Below are positions 1 through 9,167 of a stretch of 64,000 nucleotides of DNA, one piece after another. Under the pieces are notes generated by a model. The model saw only the letters and a program-made list of their open reading frames with translations, did no database searches and was not told where the DNA came from. Origin of the DNA: Mycoplasma sp. Bg2 (GTDB lineage Bacteria; Bacillota_I; Bacilli_A; Mycoplasmatales; Hepatoplasmataceae); contig LSMY01000002.1 in the NCBI GenBank assembly GCA_001641225.1, positions 135,843-199,842 on the forward strand, read 5' to 3'. Position 1 is the first letter of the stretch. Every line of letters begins with the position of its first letter. A program made the position numbers and the translations under genes.

Positions 1-313
1 AATGGGTGTTGAGGGTGAAGATCAATTTAGAAATGAAGCTGGAGTAATTCAGGATGATTATCGGATTGATTTTTTAACAGAACATATTTATTGAATGCAT
101 AAAGCTATTGAAGACGGAGCAAATATAATAGGCTATCACATGTGGACATATATTGACAATTGATCATGAATGAATGCTTACAAAAATAGATATGGATTTA
201 TTGAATTAGACTTAAAAACAAATACTAGAAAATTGAAAAAATCTGCAGGTTGAATGAAAGAATTATCACGCACAAATCAACTTGAAGTAGATACTACATA
301 TTATCAAAATTAA
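1..313 (+). CDS. 6-phospho-beta-glucosidase (GH1), C-terminal part
   Basis: The 5' end lies outside the window; the reading frame enters at base 2 and stops with TAA at 311-313, giving 103 visible residues. The first residues are MGVEGEDQF, which in GH1 enzymes directly follows the nucleophile-containing ENG motif, so the catalytic Glu is probably just outside. GYHMWTYIDNWSWMNAYKNR and RYGFIELDL are the family's C-terminal signature. Three Trp codons are TGA. GH1 6-phospho-beta-glucosidases split phosphorylated cellobiose-type sugars after PTS uptake, which fits the PTS permease 46 bases downstream. It resembles the C-termini of the two complete GH1 genes at 14371 and 20708, so the organism has at least three copies. 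Confidence 0.93.
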
Positions 314-359
314 CTGTTTATAAAATTAACTATTTATTTCATAAAAAATAAGGAGAAAA

Positions 360-2939
360 ATGAATAAAGAAAAAATTACCAATATATTTGACATTGTTGA
401 AGACAAAGTTCAAGTTATTGGTGCAAAAGTAAGTAATCAAAGGCACCTTGCTTCAATAAGAGACGCATTCGCTTCTTTTATTCCCTTTATTATTGTGGGA
501 TCATTTGCAATTCTAATTAATTCTGTATTTATTCAACCAAATTCATTACTTGCATCACTTTGTGGGGCAGGAACTGGTGTTGATGATAATGCTGAATTAT
601 ATGCTAGTTGAGCAAAAGTGTCAATGTTTGTTTCACCATTATTCACTGGAATTACTGGTGCAACAATGGATTTCTTTGCAATATATATATCAATTTTGTT
701 AGGATATTTTCTTGCGGGAACATATGGTGACAATAAAATGTTTGGAGGGTTGATAAGTTTAGCTTGTTTTCTAGCTTTACAACCAACTAGTGCTCTAGCT
801 GGAGATCCAACAGGGTATTTTAATTCTACAGGAGTGCTATTTGCAATGGTGGCTGGTTTATTAGGACCAACAATTTTTCATCATATTTCAGCATCTGAAA
901 AATTAAAAGTAAAAATGCCTGATGGAGTTCCACCAGCAATTGCTAAATCTTTTGATGCATTGTTTCCAATAATGTTTACAATTATTGCATTTGCTTCATT
1001 TCAACCAATTTGAGGAGCATTTGCTTATTTAGTTGGTTTTGGAGCAGATACTTCGACCAATACTTTTTACACTATTACTGGGTCAATTAATTATGCACTG
1101 GATGATAGTGTGGGAGCAAATAATTATGATCTTACTGGAACCATAAATATAGAACAAGGTACAGGATTATATACTGCAATGAATTTACTTGATAAGTCAA
1201 ATTTAATTGCTACTAATGAGTGAACAAATCTACCAGCAATTCCAGAAAATTGAGAAAATGGTTATGTTGAAGATAATTTAACTAAATTATGATGATTAAA
1301 TGAATGATTTACAAATCAAGTAATTTCTATTATTGGGAAAGATGGACTATGATTCAATATCTCAATTAATTATGGAGAGATAGCTGGAGATCCAATTAAT
1401 ACTGTTTATGATTTTGTAGTAGAAACAGTTAAAGTAATTGATCAAGATTGATATTACTTAGTTAATACAGTTAATTCATTAATAGTATTACCATTACAAA
1501 ATGCTGGAGACACAGCTTGATTTGTATTTATTATTATGTTTTTGTATACATTCATTTTCTTCTTTGGAATTCATGGAGGAAATGCATTAGCACCGATTAC
1601 ATCACCAATTTTTGTTGTAGCAATATTGCATAATGTTGATGTTTTAGGGGTTTATGGAAGTACTGCTGATGCAGTAGCATCGGGAGAATTAATTGTTTTC
1701 ACTGACCAAACATCTAGTTCATTCCTAGCTGTTGGGGGAGCAGGAGCAACTATGGGACTAACAATAGCACTATATTGTTTTTCAAAATCTCCAACTTCAA
1801 GAGAAGTAAATAAAGTAGGAACAGCACCTTCAATTTTCAATATTAATGAACCATATATTTTTGGACTTCCAATTATGTTAAATCCAATATATGCGTTACC
1901 GTTCATCATGCTGAATCCAATATTAGGAGTAATAATATATTATATTACTGCAATTGGATGAATGAACCCTACAATGTTTTATTTACCATGAACATTCCCA
2001 TTTGGAATTAGTGGACTTATTGCAACTGCTGATCCAAGATCAATAATAGTATCTATGTGTGTTCTTCTTGGCGCATTCCTATCATATACACCATTTGTAT
2101 TTTTAGATGCAAGAGCACAAGTTAAAGCACAACTTGTAAAAAATGAAAATAAAGAGTATGGTACTTTATTAGCAGATTTAAAAGAAGTAAGAAAAGGACT
2201 TTCAATTAATCCTAGTGATAAAAAACTAGTCGCAGAAAAAAATAAATTAAGACTAGAAATTAAAATCATGGAAGATGAAGTTTCAGCAATTGAACTATTT
2301 AATATAAAAGCTTACAGAGAAGGAGAATATTTCCCTGTTGGCGAAAAACTTATTAAAGATAAATATGAAATTATCTTTAAAAATTTATTAGATAGTGAAG
2401 CTGATAGAAAAGATATTAAAGATGAACTTAAAGTTTATGATAGAAAAATCAAAATTTTAGGAACAGAAGCTAAACAAGATACTTCAATTAATGAAAGTAA
2501 AATTATATTATCAAATAAAATAAATTCTCTAGAAGAAAAAAGAGATGTAAATGTTTCTAAATTTGAACAAAAAATAGATGAAATAAAAGAAAATACTATA
2601 ATTAAAGATAATAAAAATGAAGAAAAATCAAAAGTTCAAATTGATAAAATTAAAGTTGAAATGGATATGCTGAAAAAAGATGGCAATGCAGATCAAAAAA
2701 TCGCTTTATTGAAAAAAGAAATTTCAAAAATAAAAAATGATTTAGTAATTAATGCTGATAAAAATCAAGCAAAAGAATTAGTAAAATTATTAAAAATAGA
2801 AGAAAAAATTAATGAAGATAAAACGAATACAAAAGAAGCAATTATAAAAGCAAAAACTGATCAAAAAGAATTTACTGAAAAAGCTGAAAATAAAATTACA
2901 ATTATAAAAGCAAAAAGAGACGATTTGTTTAAAGGATAA
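360..2939 (+). CDS. PTS lactose/cellobiose-type EIIC with long C-terminal coiled coil
   Basis: Membrane permease of a beta-glucoside PTS, 859 residues, starting at ATG 360 behind AAGGAGAAAA. About residues 1-220 carry the first membrane half (ASFIPFIIVGSFAILINS, GYFLAGTYGDNK, MPDGVPPAIAKSF). Residues ~225-385 are a polar Trp/Asn-rich insert before the second membrane half, which has FFGIHGGN, LAP and NINEPYIFGLPIMLNP, the EIIC substrate-site signatures. From about residue 585 to the end the protein is a highly charged Lys/Glu heptad-like coiled coil of roughly 275 residues. Usual EIICs of this family are ~430-450 residues, so both insert and tail are additions. Several TGA codons read as Trp. 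It follows a GH1 gene and precedes a strong terminator. No EIIA or EIIB is beside it; those at 17469 and 20399 may serve it. Confidence 0.93.
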
Positions 2940-2950
2940 TAAATAACTTA

Positions 2951-2980
2951 AAAGGAGAGAAATTTCTCTCCTTTTTCTTT
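2951..2980 (+). terminator. Rho-independent terminator after PTS EIIC
   Basis: AAAGGAGAGA and TCTCTCCTTT pair perfectly (10 bp) around AATT and are followed by TTCTTT. It lies 11 bases after the EIIC stop codon and closes the plus-strand GH1-EIIC unit. Confidence 0.9.
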
Positions 2981-3002
2981 ATAAAAAAATAATTAATATA
3001 TC

Positions 3003-3719
3003 TTATTTATATTTAGAATTTATTAAGGAAGAATTAATTATTAAATGGTTAACTTTTGTTTTAAATTTTAAATTTAACATTAAAAATCAAGGAAAAATGA
3101 ATAATGAAAAACATAGATATACATATATTTTTTTGAACAAAATATTTAACTGTTTTTCTTCAAAAATACTATCATATGAATCAATTGATTCTAATGAGAT
3201 GTATCTTTTTGCCGTTGTTAAATCACTACTAATTATTTTATAATTAATTGTTCCAATAAGAACTATTCCAAAAATAATAAGCCCATATGCACTAAGCATA
3301 AATTTAGTAAAACCCAAATTTATTGAACATACTATCAAATAAATAAAAAAGATGAAACAAAATATTGTAAAATAAGACAATGTTGTTCAATAGGTAGCAA
3401 CTTTTTTTCTTGTTCAGCTTGATTGATAAATATAATAATTTAATCTTTCAGGTTCTAATTCATTTTTAATTTTTTTAAGTTTAATTATTAATAAACTATT
3501 GGTAAAAATTTTAAAAAGTCCATAACTATAAAAAATAATTACTAAAATGATTCCAAATATAGTCTCTATGATACTTTCTCTTTTTAAACATTCATATAAA
3601 AATAATGAAGAAAACAAAAGTAATAATATTGATAAAAACAATATTCCATAATTATGAGTTTGTTCTTTTAATACAAAGATATTTTTTAGCTTAGAAGAAC
3701 TATTTTGCTTTGTAGACAT
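3003..3719 (-). CDS. Membrane protein of unknown function, about 4 TM
   Basis: 238 residues; not recognised. The N-terminus is polar and basic (MSTKQNSSSKLKNIF). Four hydrophobic stretches follow as two pairs (about residues 25-42 and 52-70, then 119-135 and 142-160), separated by a charged loop (KLKKIKNELEPERLN). A further short hydrophobic segment near residue 205 is followed by a basic tail. The frame crosses TGA codons read as Trp and stops at TAA 3003-3005. Its start overlaps the end of the upstream gene by 20 bases, so the two are co-transcribed and probably translationally coupled. No catalytic motif is visible. Confidence 0.75.
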
Positions 3720-4851
3720 ATTTTTTACCTATTTTTCTTTTTTCATAAAGTCCAAGATCTTCAAGTTTCTCCATTGAGTATCTTGCAGTTTCATAAGAGG
3801 TTTGCATTTTAGTTTTAAAATCATTGACAGTATAGTATGCACCTTTAGTTTTATGCTGAACATAAAATCTTGCTTGCTTTGCAGAAAGATCTGGGAACAT
3901 TTTAAGTAATTTATTAAAATCTAAATTTTTTGTTCTTCTTGTAATTACCACATTACTCAGATTTTTATCATTTGTAAAATTAATTGTTTCATAAGTTGTG
4001 TGTTGAACTAGCTCTTGGAAAAACTCCATAAAAATAAGATATAGATAAGTTATATCGCCAGAATATTTTTCAACATTTGTACAAGCTTCTTCAAATCTGC
4101 TTATTCAAGAATTAAATAAAGCAGAAAATCTTGCAGTAGAAACCAAAGCAGAAAAAGAAGTTTTAAATAAATAAGATTGAATTAATAGCATGGTAATAAT
4201 GTCATATTTTTCATCCTTAATTTGTTGTCAAATTATAAAATATATAATTGCTGATTTAGTTACATAAGAATTAAGGTTTTCATATTCAATTGCATTATTA
4301 ATATTAGTATCTATTAAATTAATTTTATCTTTTGTAATAATATTTGGGAACAATTCTTTAGTTAGATAATTTAATCCTTCATATTTTATAGCAAATACTT
4401 TCATTAAATTATAAATTTTTTGTGTTGCAATTTCATTTTCTTCTTCACCAATAAATCCATCAAATATAATATTTTCAATTGTGAAATTAGGAACATCAAT
4501 ATTCATTCTATTTTTTGCGACATATTTTAAATCTTCAAAAAAACCTAAATTTTGAATTTCTTCATTAATAATTTTTGTATTATATTTTTCACCAATAGCA
4601 TTAATAAAAATTCGATAAAAATTATTTACCTTATTTAAAAGATTAATTTCTTTTTGCAAAATTACTGGAGTTTGAACAATAAACAATTTTTTTGATGAAT
4701 TATAGGCAGCTGGCAATGTATAAGAATATATTTTTCGATATTCTTCTACTTCATTTCAAATAGTTTTTACCTTAGCATTATCTCCAAAATCGTTGATAAG
4801 ATCTTGCTTTGAATAATATTTTCTATTAGTATAGAACTTACTTTTCTTCAT
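3700..4851 (-). CDS. Unknown protein with winged-helix-like C-terminus
   Basis: 383 residues starting at ATG 4849-4851 (MKKSKFYTNRKYYSKQDL). The middle is helical and rich in Asn, Ile and Lys. The last ~70 residues (FPDLSAKQARFYVQH, TKMQTSYETARYSMEKLEDL, LGLYEKRKIGKKYVY) look like a winged helix-turn-helix of the kind found at the end of Fic-type or AbiEi-like proteins. I see no HPFx(D/E)GNGR Fic motif, so AMPylation is not supported. It overlaps the membrane-protein gene downstream by 20 bases. It could be a regulator or one half of a two-gene stress or defence module, but the function is unknown. Confidence 0.72.
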
Positions 4852-4887
4852 AATTTTATTATAACCTTTTAGTATTAAATTAGTAGT

Positions 4888-4917
4888 AAAAATGCTCACT
4901 AGTTAGTGAGCATTTTT
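4888..4917 (-). terminator. Bidirectional hairpin terminator
   Basis: AAAAATGCTCACT and AGTGAGCATTTTT form a 13-bp stem around AGTT, with A and T runs on both sides. It terminates the minus-strand Nif3-helicase-nfo unit. The nfo stop codon (4899-4901) lies inside the stem. Confidence 0.88.
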
Positions 4918-5759
4918 ATTTCTCTTGATCATTTCCTAAAATCATCTTTACCATAGGGCGTTTCTAATGCTTTTGGTAAATTTCTTAATATTGGATGGTT
5001 TACAACTGCATGTAAGGCCTTCAAACCAATATATCCTTTTCCAATAAGCTCATGGCGGTCTTTTCCAGAACCAAGTTCATTTTTAGAATCATTAATATGT
5101 AATCCCAAAAGATATTTTAAGCCAATTACCTTATCAAATTCATCCAAAACACCAGGTAGATCATTCTTAATATCATAACCACCATCTCAAACATGACAAG
5201 TATCAAAGCAAACACCAATTCTACTTTTATCTTCTATTAATGAAATTATTTCTGCAATTTGGGCAAAGTTTTTACCAATATAATTTCCTTTTTTCATCAT
5301 TGTTTCAATTAAAACAATTGTTTTATCCCCTTGGGTTTCTTTGTGCATTTGATTAATTCCTCTTGCACATTGCTTAATTCCTAAATCTTGGTCTACTGCA
5401 GAACCAGGATGAAAATTATAATATTTTAAACCGGCTGCTTTTAAGCGTTTTAAATCAGCGATGTAGGACTGAACAGTTAATGCTCAAGTATCTTTTTCTT
5501 TTTCAATATTTGCTAAGTTACCTACCATTGGTGCATGGACAATAATGTTTTCAATATTAAAACCATTTTCTTTTGCAAGTTCTTTCCCTGCAAGACTTTT
5601 TTCTTCACTAATTAAAAAAGATTTACGATAACCTCTAGAATCAGAAATATATAATGCCCCTGAAGTTGCCCCAATTAGCAATAGATCTTTAATTGAACCT
5701 AGAAGTTGGTCTTCATGTCTAAAGGAAATATGTGCACCCAACAAAGCCTTTTTTTCCAT
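4899..5759 (-). CDS. nfo: Deoxyribonuclease IV (AP endonuclease)
   Basis: 286 residues, normal for the family. Class II AP endonuclease that cuts DNA at abasic sites in base excision repair. The N-terminus LLGAHISFRHEDQLLGSI and the conserved metal-site blocks are present: NIIVHAPMVGNLAN, YNFHPGSAVDQDLG, VLIETMMKKGN, GVCFDTCHVWDGGYD, LGLHINDSKNELGSGKDRHE. TGA codons are read as Trp. The gene abuts the helicase upstream (one base between stop and start) and ends inside the terminator hairpin. Confidence 0.95.
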
Positions 5760-5760
5760 C

Positions 5761-6876
5761 TTAAAATTTAAACCTTTTCATTTTTAAAAATGGATTTTTA
5801 GTTTTTATAATTGCAATTTTATCTTTATCACTATCTTCATAGATATCATAAATTGCTCCATTTATATTATTACGATTAGTTCTCCCAATTCGATGTCTAT
5901 AATAAGAAAAATCAGTTGGATAAGAATAATTAATAATATGACTTACACCAGGAAAGTCCATTCCTCTTGCCATTAAATCTGTTGTTACTAAATAAACTGT
6001 GTCTAAATTATTTACTGATTTTAAAACACGACTTCTTTCTCGTTGAGAAAGGTCACTTGTAAAGTATTCAAGATTTTTTAAACCTTTATTTTTCAAAAAT
6101 GCATAAACACCTTTAACTTCTTCATTACTTTTTGCAAAAATTAAAGTAAAAAAAGGATTAAAAATATCTGCTTGCAATAAATCAATTAGGACCTTTTCTT
6201 TTTCTCCATTATCTGCTTTTATTAGTTTTATTGTTAACTCTTCTTCAGGAGAAATTTGAATATTTTTTAATTCCCCATGAATTCTTTTTTTAATAAAATT
6301 TTGAACTTCCAAAGGAAGCGTTGCAGAAAATAAACCATAAATTAATTTATTTTTAGGAACATTATTTCCAACAAATCTTTCAAGTTCTTCCATAAATCCA
6401 AAATCCAACATCATGTCAGCTTCATCAATAATTAAATATTTTAAATCAGTTAATTTAATTGGACTTATTTGCATTAATCTTGCTAGACGTTCTGGAGTTG
6501 CAATGATTAATTGCGGCATTTTACTTCATTTAAGGAGTTGGCGGTTAATATCTTCTCCCCCAATTGCAAGTAAGGTAGTAAAATTACTTTGAAATTTTTT
6601 TATTTCTTGAATTACATTTCAAATTTGTTTTGCTAGTTCTCTTGTTGGAACTGCAATAATTGTTTGAACATTTCTATTTTCGAAATCCATATTTGAAATG
6701 ATTGGTAAAAGAAAGGCAAAAGTTTTCCCGGTTCCGGTTGGTGCTTCAACAATTACTTGTTTATCTTTTAATAGTAAGGGAATTACCTTGTCTTGAATTG
6801 GCAAGTAATTTTTAATTCCTTTGCTATCTAAATAAAGAATTAATTGTGGGTCAATTTTAAATTGTTTTGTATCCAT
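5761..6876 (-). CDS. DEAD-box ATP-dependent RNA helicase
   Basis: 371 residues, a minimal two-RecA-domain helicase without a long tail. Motifs in order: Q-motif region (YLPIQDKVIP), I APTGTGKT, Ia PTREL, GG, TPERL, II DEAD (IIDEADMM), III SAT (LFSATLP), IV IFAKS, V TDLMARGMDFPGV, VI HRIGRTNR. It probably unwinds RNA duplexes in ribosome assembly or mRNA turnover. It overlaps the Nif3-like gene upstream by 20 bases and runs directly into nfo, so the three form one operon. No CsdA- or DbpA-type C-terminal domain is visible, so no subfamily name is given. Confidence 0.95.
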
Positions 6877-7612
6877 TTTTTTCCTTTGAAAATATAACTT
6901 TTAAATCTGTTTCTTGTTCTAAATATATTTTTATCATAATTTTGAAGATAAATTCAGAAAAATGACCAATTTCTAATATTTTAATTTCCTTTTCATTGGC
7001 CATAATTCATTGATGATGCTTCATTTCACCAATAATATATAAACTATCTTCATTATTTTGTAAATCAATGATGTCTCCTGAAGCTCCAGATCCAAAGATA
7101 ACATTTTTGATTATTACATTTGGAGAAACATTTGTTCTAAAATCATAATTAAGTTCTAAAGAGTCTCTTAAAAATTTAACAAAATCATCAAAGTCAATTT
7201 CTTCCTTAACATTTCCGATTACCCCTTGATTCAAATTTAATTGTCTAATATTTTCCAAATTTATTGCATTTGCTTGATAAAAAGCAATAGAATTTGGATT
7301 AAAATCAGCATTTGTATGAATTATTAGAACATTAATATTTAATTTTTTTAATAAATCATATTGCGCTTTTTTCAAATAATTTTTAGATAATATTTCTTGT
7401 TTTTCGCCAAAATAAAAAGGGTGATGGCTAATAATCATATCAATCTTTTTTTCAATTGCTTGATAAATTACATCATGTGTTAGATCTAAAGTAACCATTA
7501 CAGTTTTAATTTCTTCTTTTCCTTCGATTTGTAAGCCTATAAAGTCTTCTGCTCAAGAAGCTTCTTTAGGAAATTGTTCTTGTAAAATTTCTATAAATTC
7601 TTGTCTTTTCAT
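6857..7612 (-). CDS. Nif3-like dinuclear metal centre protein (DUF34)
   Basis: 251 residues from ATG 7610-7612. Nif3/YbgI/YqfO-family proteins form hexameric rings with a dinuclear metal site; their role is unsettled (a GTP cyclohydrolase or metal-chaperone function has been discussed). Metal-ligand blocks are visible: IISHHPFYF (His63, His64), IIHTNADFNP and a C-terminal IIGEMKHHQW followed by EIGHFSEF. The PII-like middle domain of longer homologues is absent. The 3' end overlaps the helicase start by 20 bases. In many Firmicutes and mollicutes this gene sits beside trmK; here trmK is elsewhere (22389). Confidence 0.9.
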
Positions 7613-7725
7613 TGTTAATACCTCAGTCTAATTTATTTAATACATATTATTACTACTATTATTATATATTTAACACTTTATATCTAAGAAAATAGTTGTA
7701 TATTTTTTAATATTCAAAATAATTG

Positions 7726-7752
7726 GAAAAGAAGAGCATAGCTCTTCTTTTC
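7726..7752 (-). terminator. Terminator of the mannosidase/PTS/ROK operon
   Basis: GAAAAGAAGAGC and GCTCTTCTTTTC form a 12-bp stem around ATA. On the minus strand it follows the ROK kinase stop codon. The hairpin and its flanks closely resemble the terminator at 16048-16074, so the two look like copies. Confidence 0.88.
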
Positions 7753-7798
7753 ATATTGTTTATTTTATTTATTAATTTTAATTAAATAAATTTTAAAT

Positions 7799-8659
7799 TT
7801 AAGAATAGATATCATATCATTTATAAGCCGCTCCCAAAATATTTGCATTATTTGCATGTTTTGAACAAATTATTTTTGTTGAAAACTCATGGGCGTTGCT
7901 TACTTTAACAATATTTTTTCTTTCTTCTAATATTTGCTCTAAAAATAATTCTTGTTTAGTTACTCCTCCGGTTAATAAAATAACTTGAGGATTTAATAAA
8001 TATTCAAGATTAATTATTAATTGAGCAATATTATTGAATCATTGTTGGAAATATTTTATTACCATCAAATCACCTTTTTTATATAATTCAAAGGCTTCTT
8101 GTCCAGTAATTGGATTTTTGTAATGTTTATTTATTCTTTTTAAAACACAACTAGTAGAAATAGATTTATGAACAGAAATAGTTTTATCAGGTAATTTAAT
8201 AGAGATTAACCCCAATTCTGCTACTCAATCATCTTGTCCCTTATATAGCTGATTATTTAAAATTATTGATCCACCAACTCCGGTACCAATTGAAATACTA
8301 ATTAAACTATTTACTTGACTTTCCTCTCATAAATAAGATAATGAAGTACAATTTGCATCATTTTCAACACTAATTTTCATTTTAAATTCTTTTTCAAAAA
8401 TTATTTTCATGTTTTTTTCCAAAATATAGGGAATAGCTGCAAGTCCACCAATTAATCCATTTTCATGGACTACACCAGCGCTGCTAATTGCAATTCCTTC
8501 AATTTTGTTTGTGCTAGTTTTTAGAATTAATCTAATTTCATCTAAAAGCTTTTCATAAGTTGAAGGTGTGTCAAATTTTTGAGGAGAAAATAGTTTCCCT
8601 TTTTGGTTTATAAACCCATATTTTATTTTTGATCCACCAATATCAATACTTAAAATCAT
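7799..8659 (-). CDS. ROK-family sugar kinase
   Basis: 286 residues. N-terminal ATP-binding loop LSIDIGGSKIKYGF, then IAISSAGVV, the catalytic block SVENDANC (Asp101) and the second phosphate loop ISIGTGVGGS; VILLTGGV lies near the C-terminus. The usual ROK zinc motif (CxCGxxGCxE) is absent: the equivalent stretch reads HKSISTSCVLKR. Mollicute and lactobacillar ROK proteins can lack it, but catalysis should not be taken for granted. It is the last gene of the GH38-EIIBC-EIIA operon, 58 bases after EIIA, so it probably phosphorylates a sugar released in that pathway (mannose, glucose or similar). Confidence 0.88.
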
Positions 8660-8717
8660 TTAATTTGCTCCTATAATAAATATAGTATATATTATTATTA
8701 TTTCATAACTAATAAAA

Positions 8718-9161
8718 TTAAATTGCTTCACTAATTATTTCATATAATTCTTTTGTTTTATTTGCATTTTTTACTTTATTTCTAAAGTTTTCATCCATTA
8801 ATTTTCTTGAAATTTTTACCAACATTTCTAAGTGTTGATCATTGTTATCAACAGGAATGAATAGTGCAAATAAGTTTTCTAAAGGTTTTTTATCTAAAGA
8901 ATCTCATTCAATAGGTATCAAACTTTTGACAAAAATAATTGTTGGTTTTTTAATTATAGGAATTTTACAATGTGGAATTCCAAAACCGTCTTGAAATCCA
9001 GTTGTTCCTAAGGCTTCACGTTCTTTAAAACCATTAAATACGGCTTCCTCATTATTTTCAACGCAGCCAAGTGCAATTCCTTTTTTAGCAATTATGTGAA
9101 AAAGTTCATCTTTACTTGTTATTTTTTTATTCAAAATTAAAATGTTATCTTCTGTGAACAT
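8718..9161 (-). CDS. PTS fructose/mannitol-type EIIA
   Basis: 147 residues, one EIIA type-2 domain. The phosphoryl-accepting His is His64 in GFGIPHCK, preceded by the family signature FKEREALGTTGFQDG. It passes phosphate from HPr to the EIIB domain of the permease encoded 6 bases upstream. In E. coli MngA the EIIA, EIIB and EIIC domains are one polypeptide; here EIIA is a separate short gene. One TGA Trp codon occurs (PIEWDSL). Confidence 0.93.
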
Positions 9162-9167
9162 AGTAGT

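Noticed and set aside
360..2939. Many genes look broken by in-frame TGA, as if pseudogenes
   Set aside because: The TGA codons sit where the protein families have Trp, occur in nearly every gene, and the frames continue with intact motifs. This is code 4, not decay.
3700..4851. Fic-family AMPylase annotation
   Set aside because: The C-terminal winged helix is reminiscent of Fic proteins, but no HPFx(D/E)GNGR motif is present.
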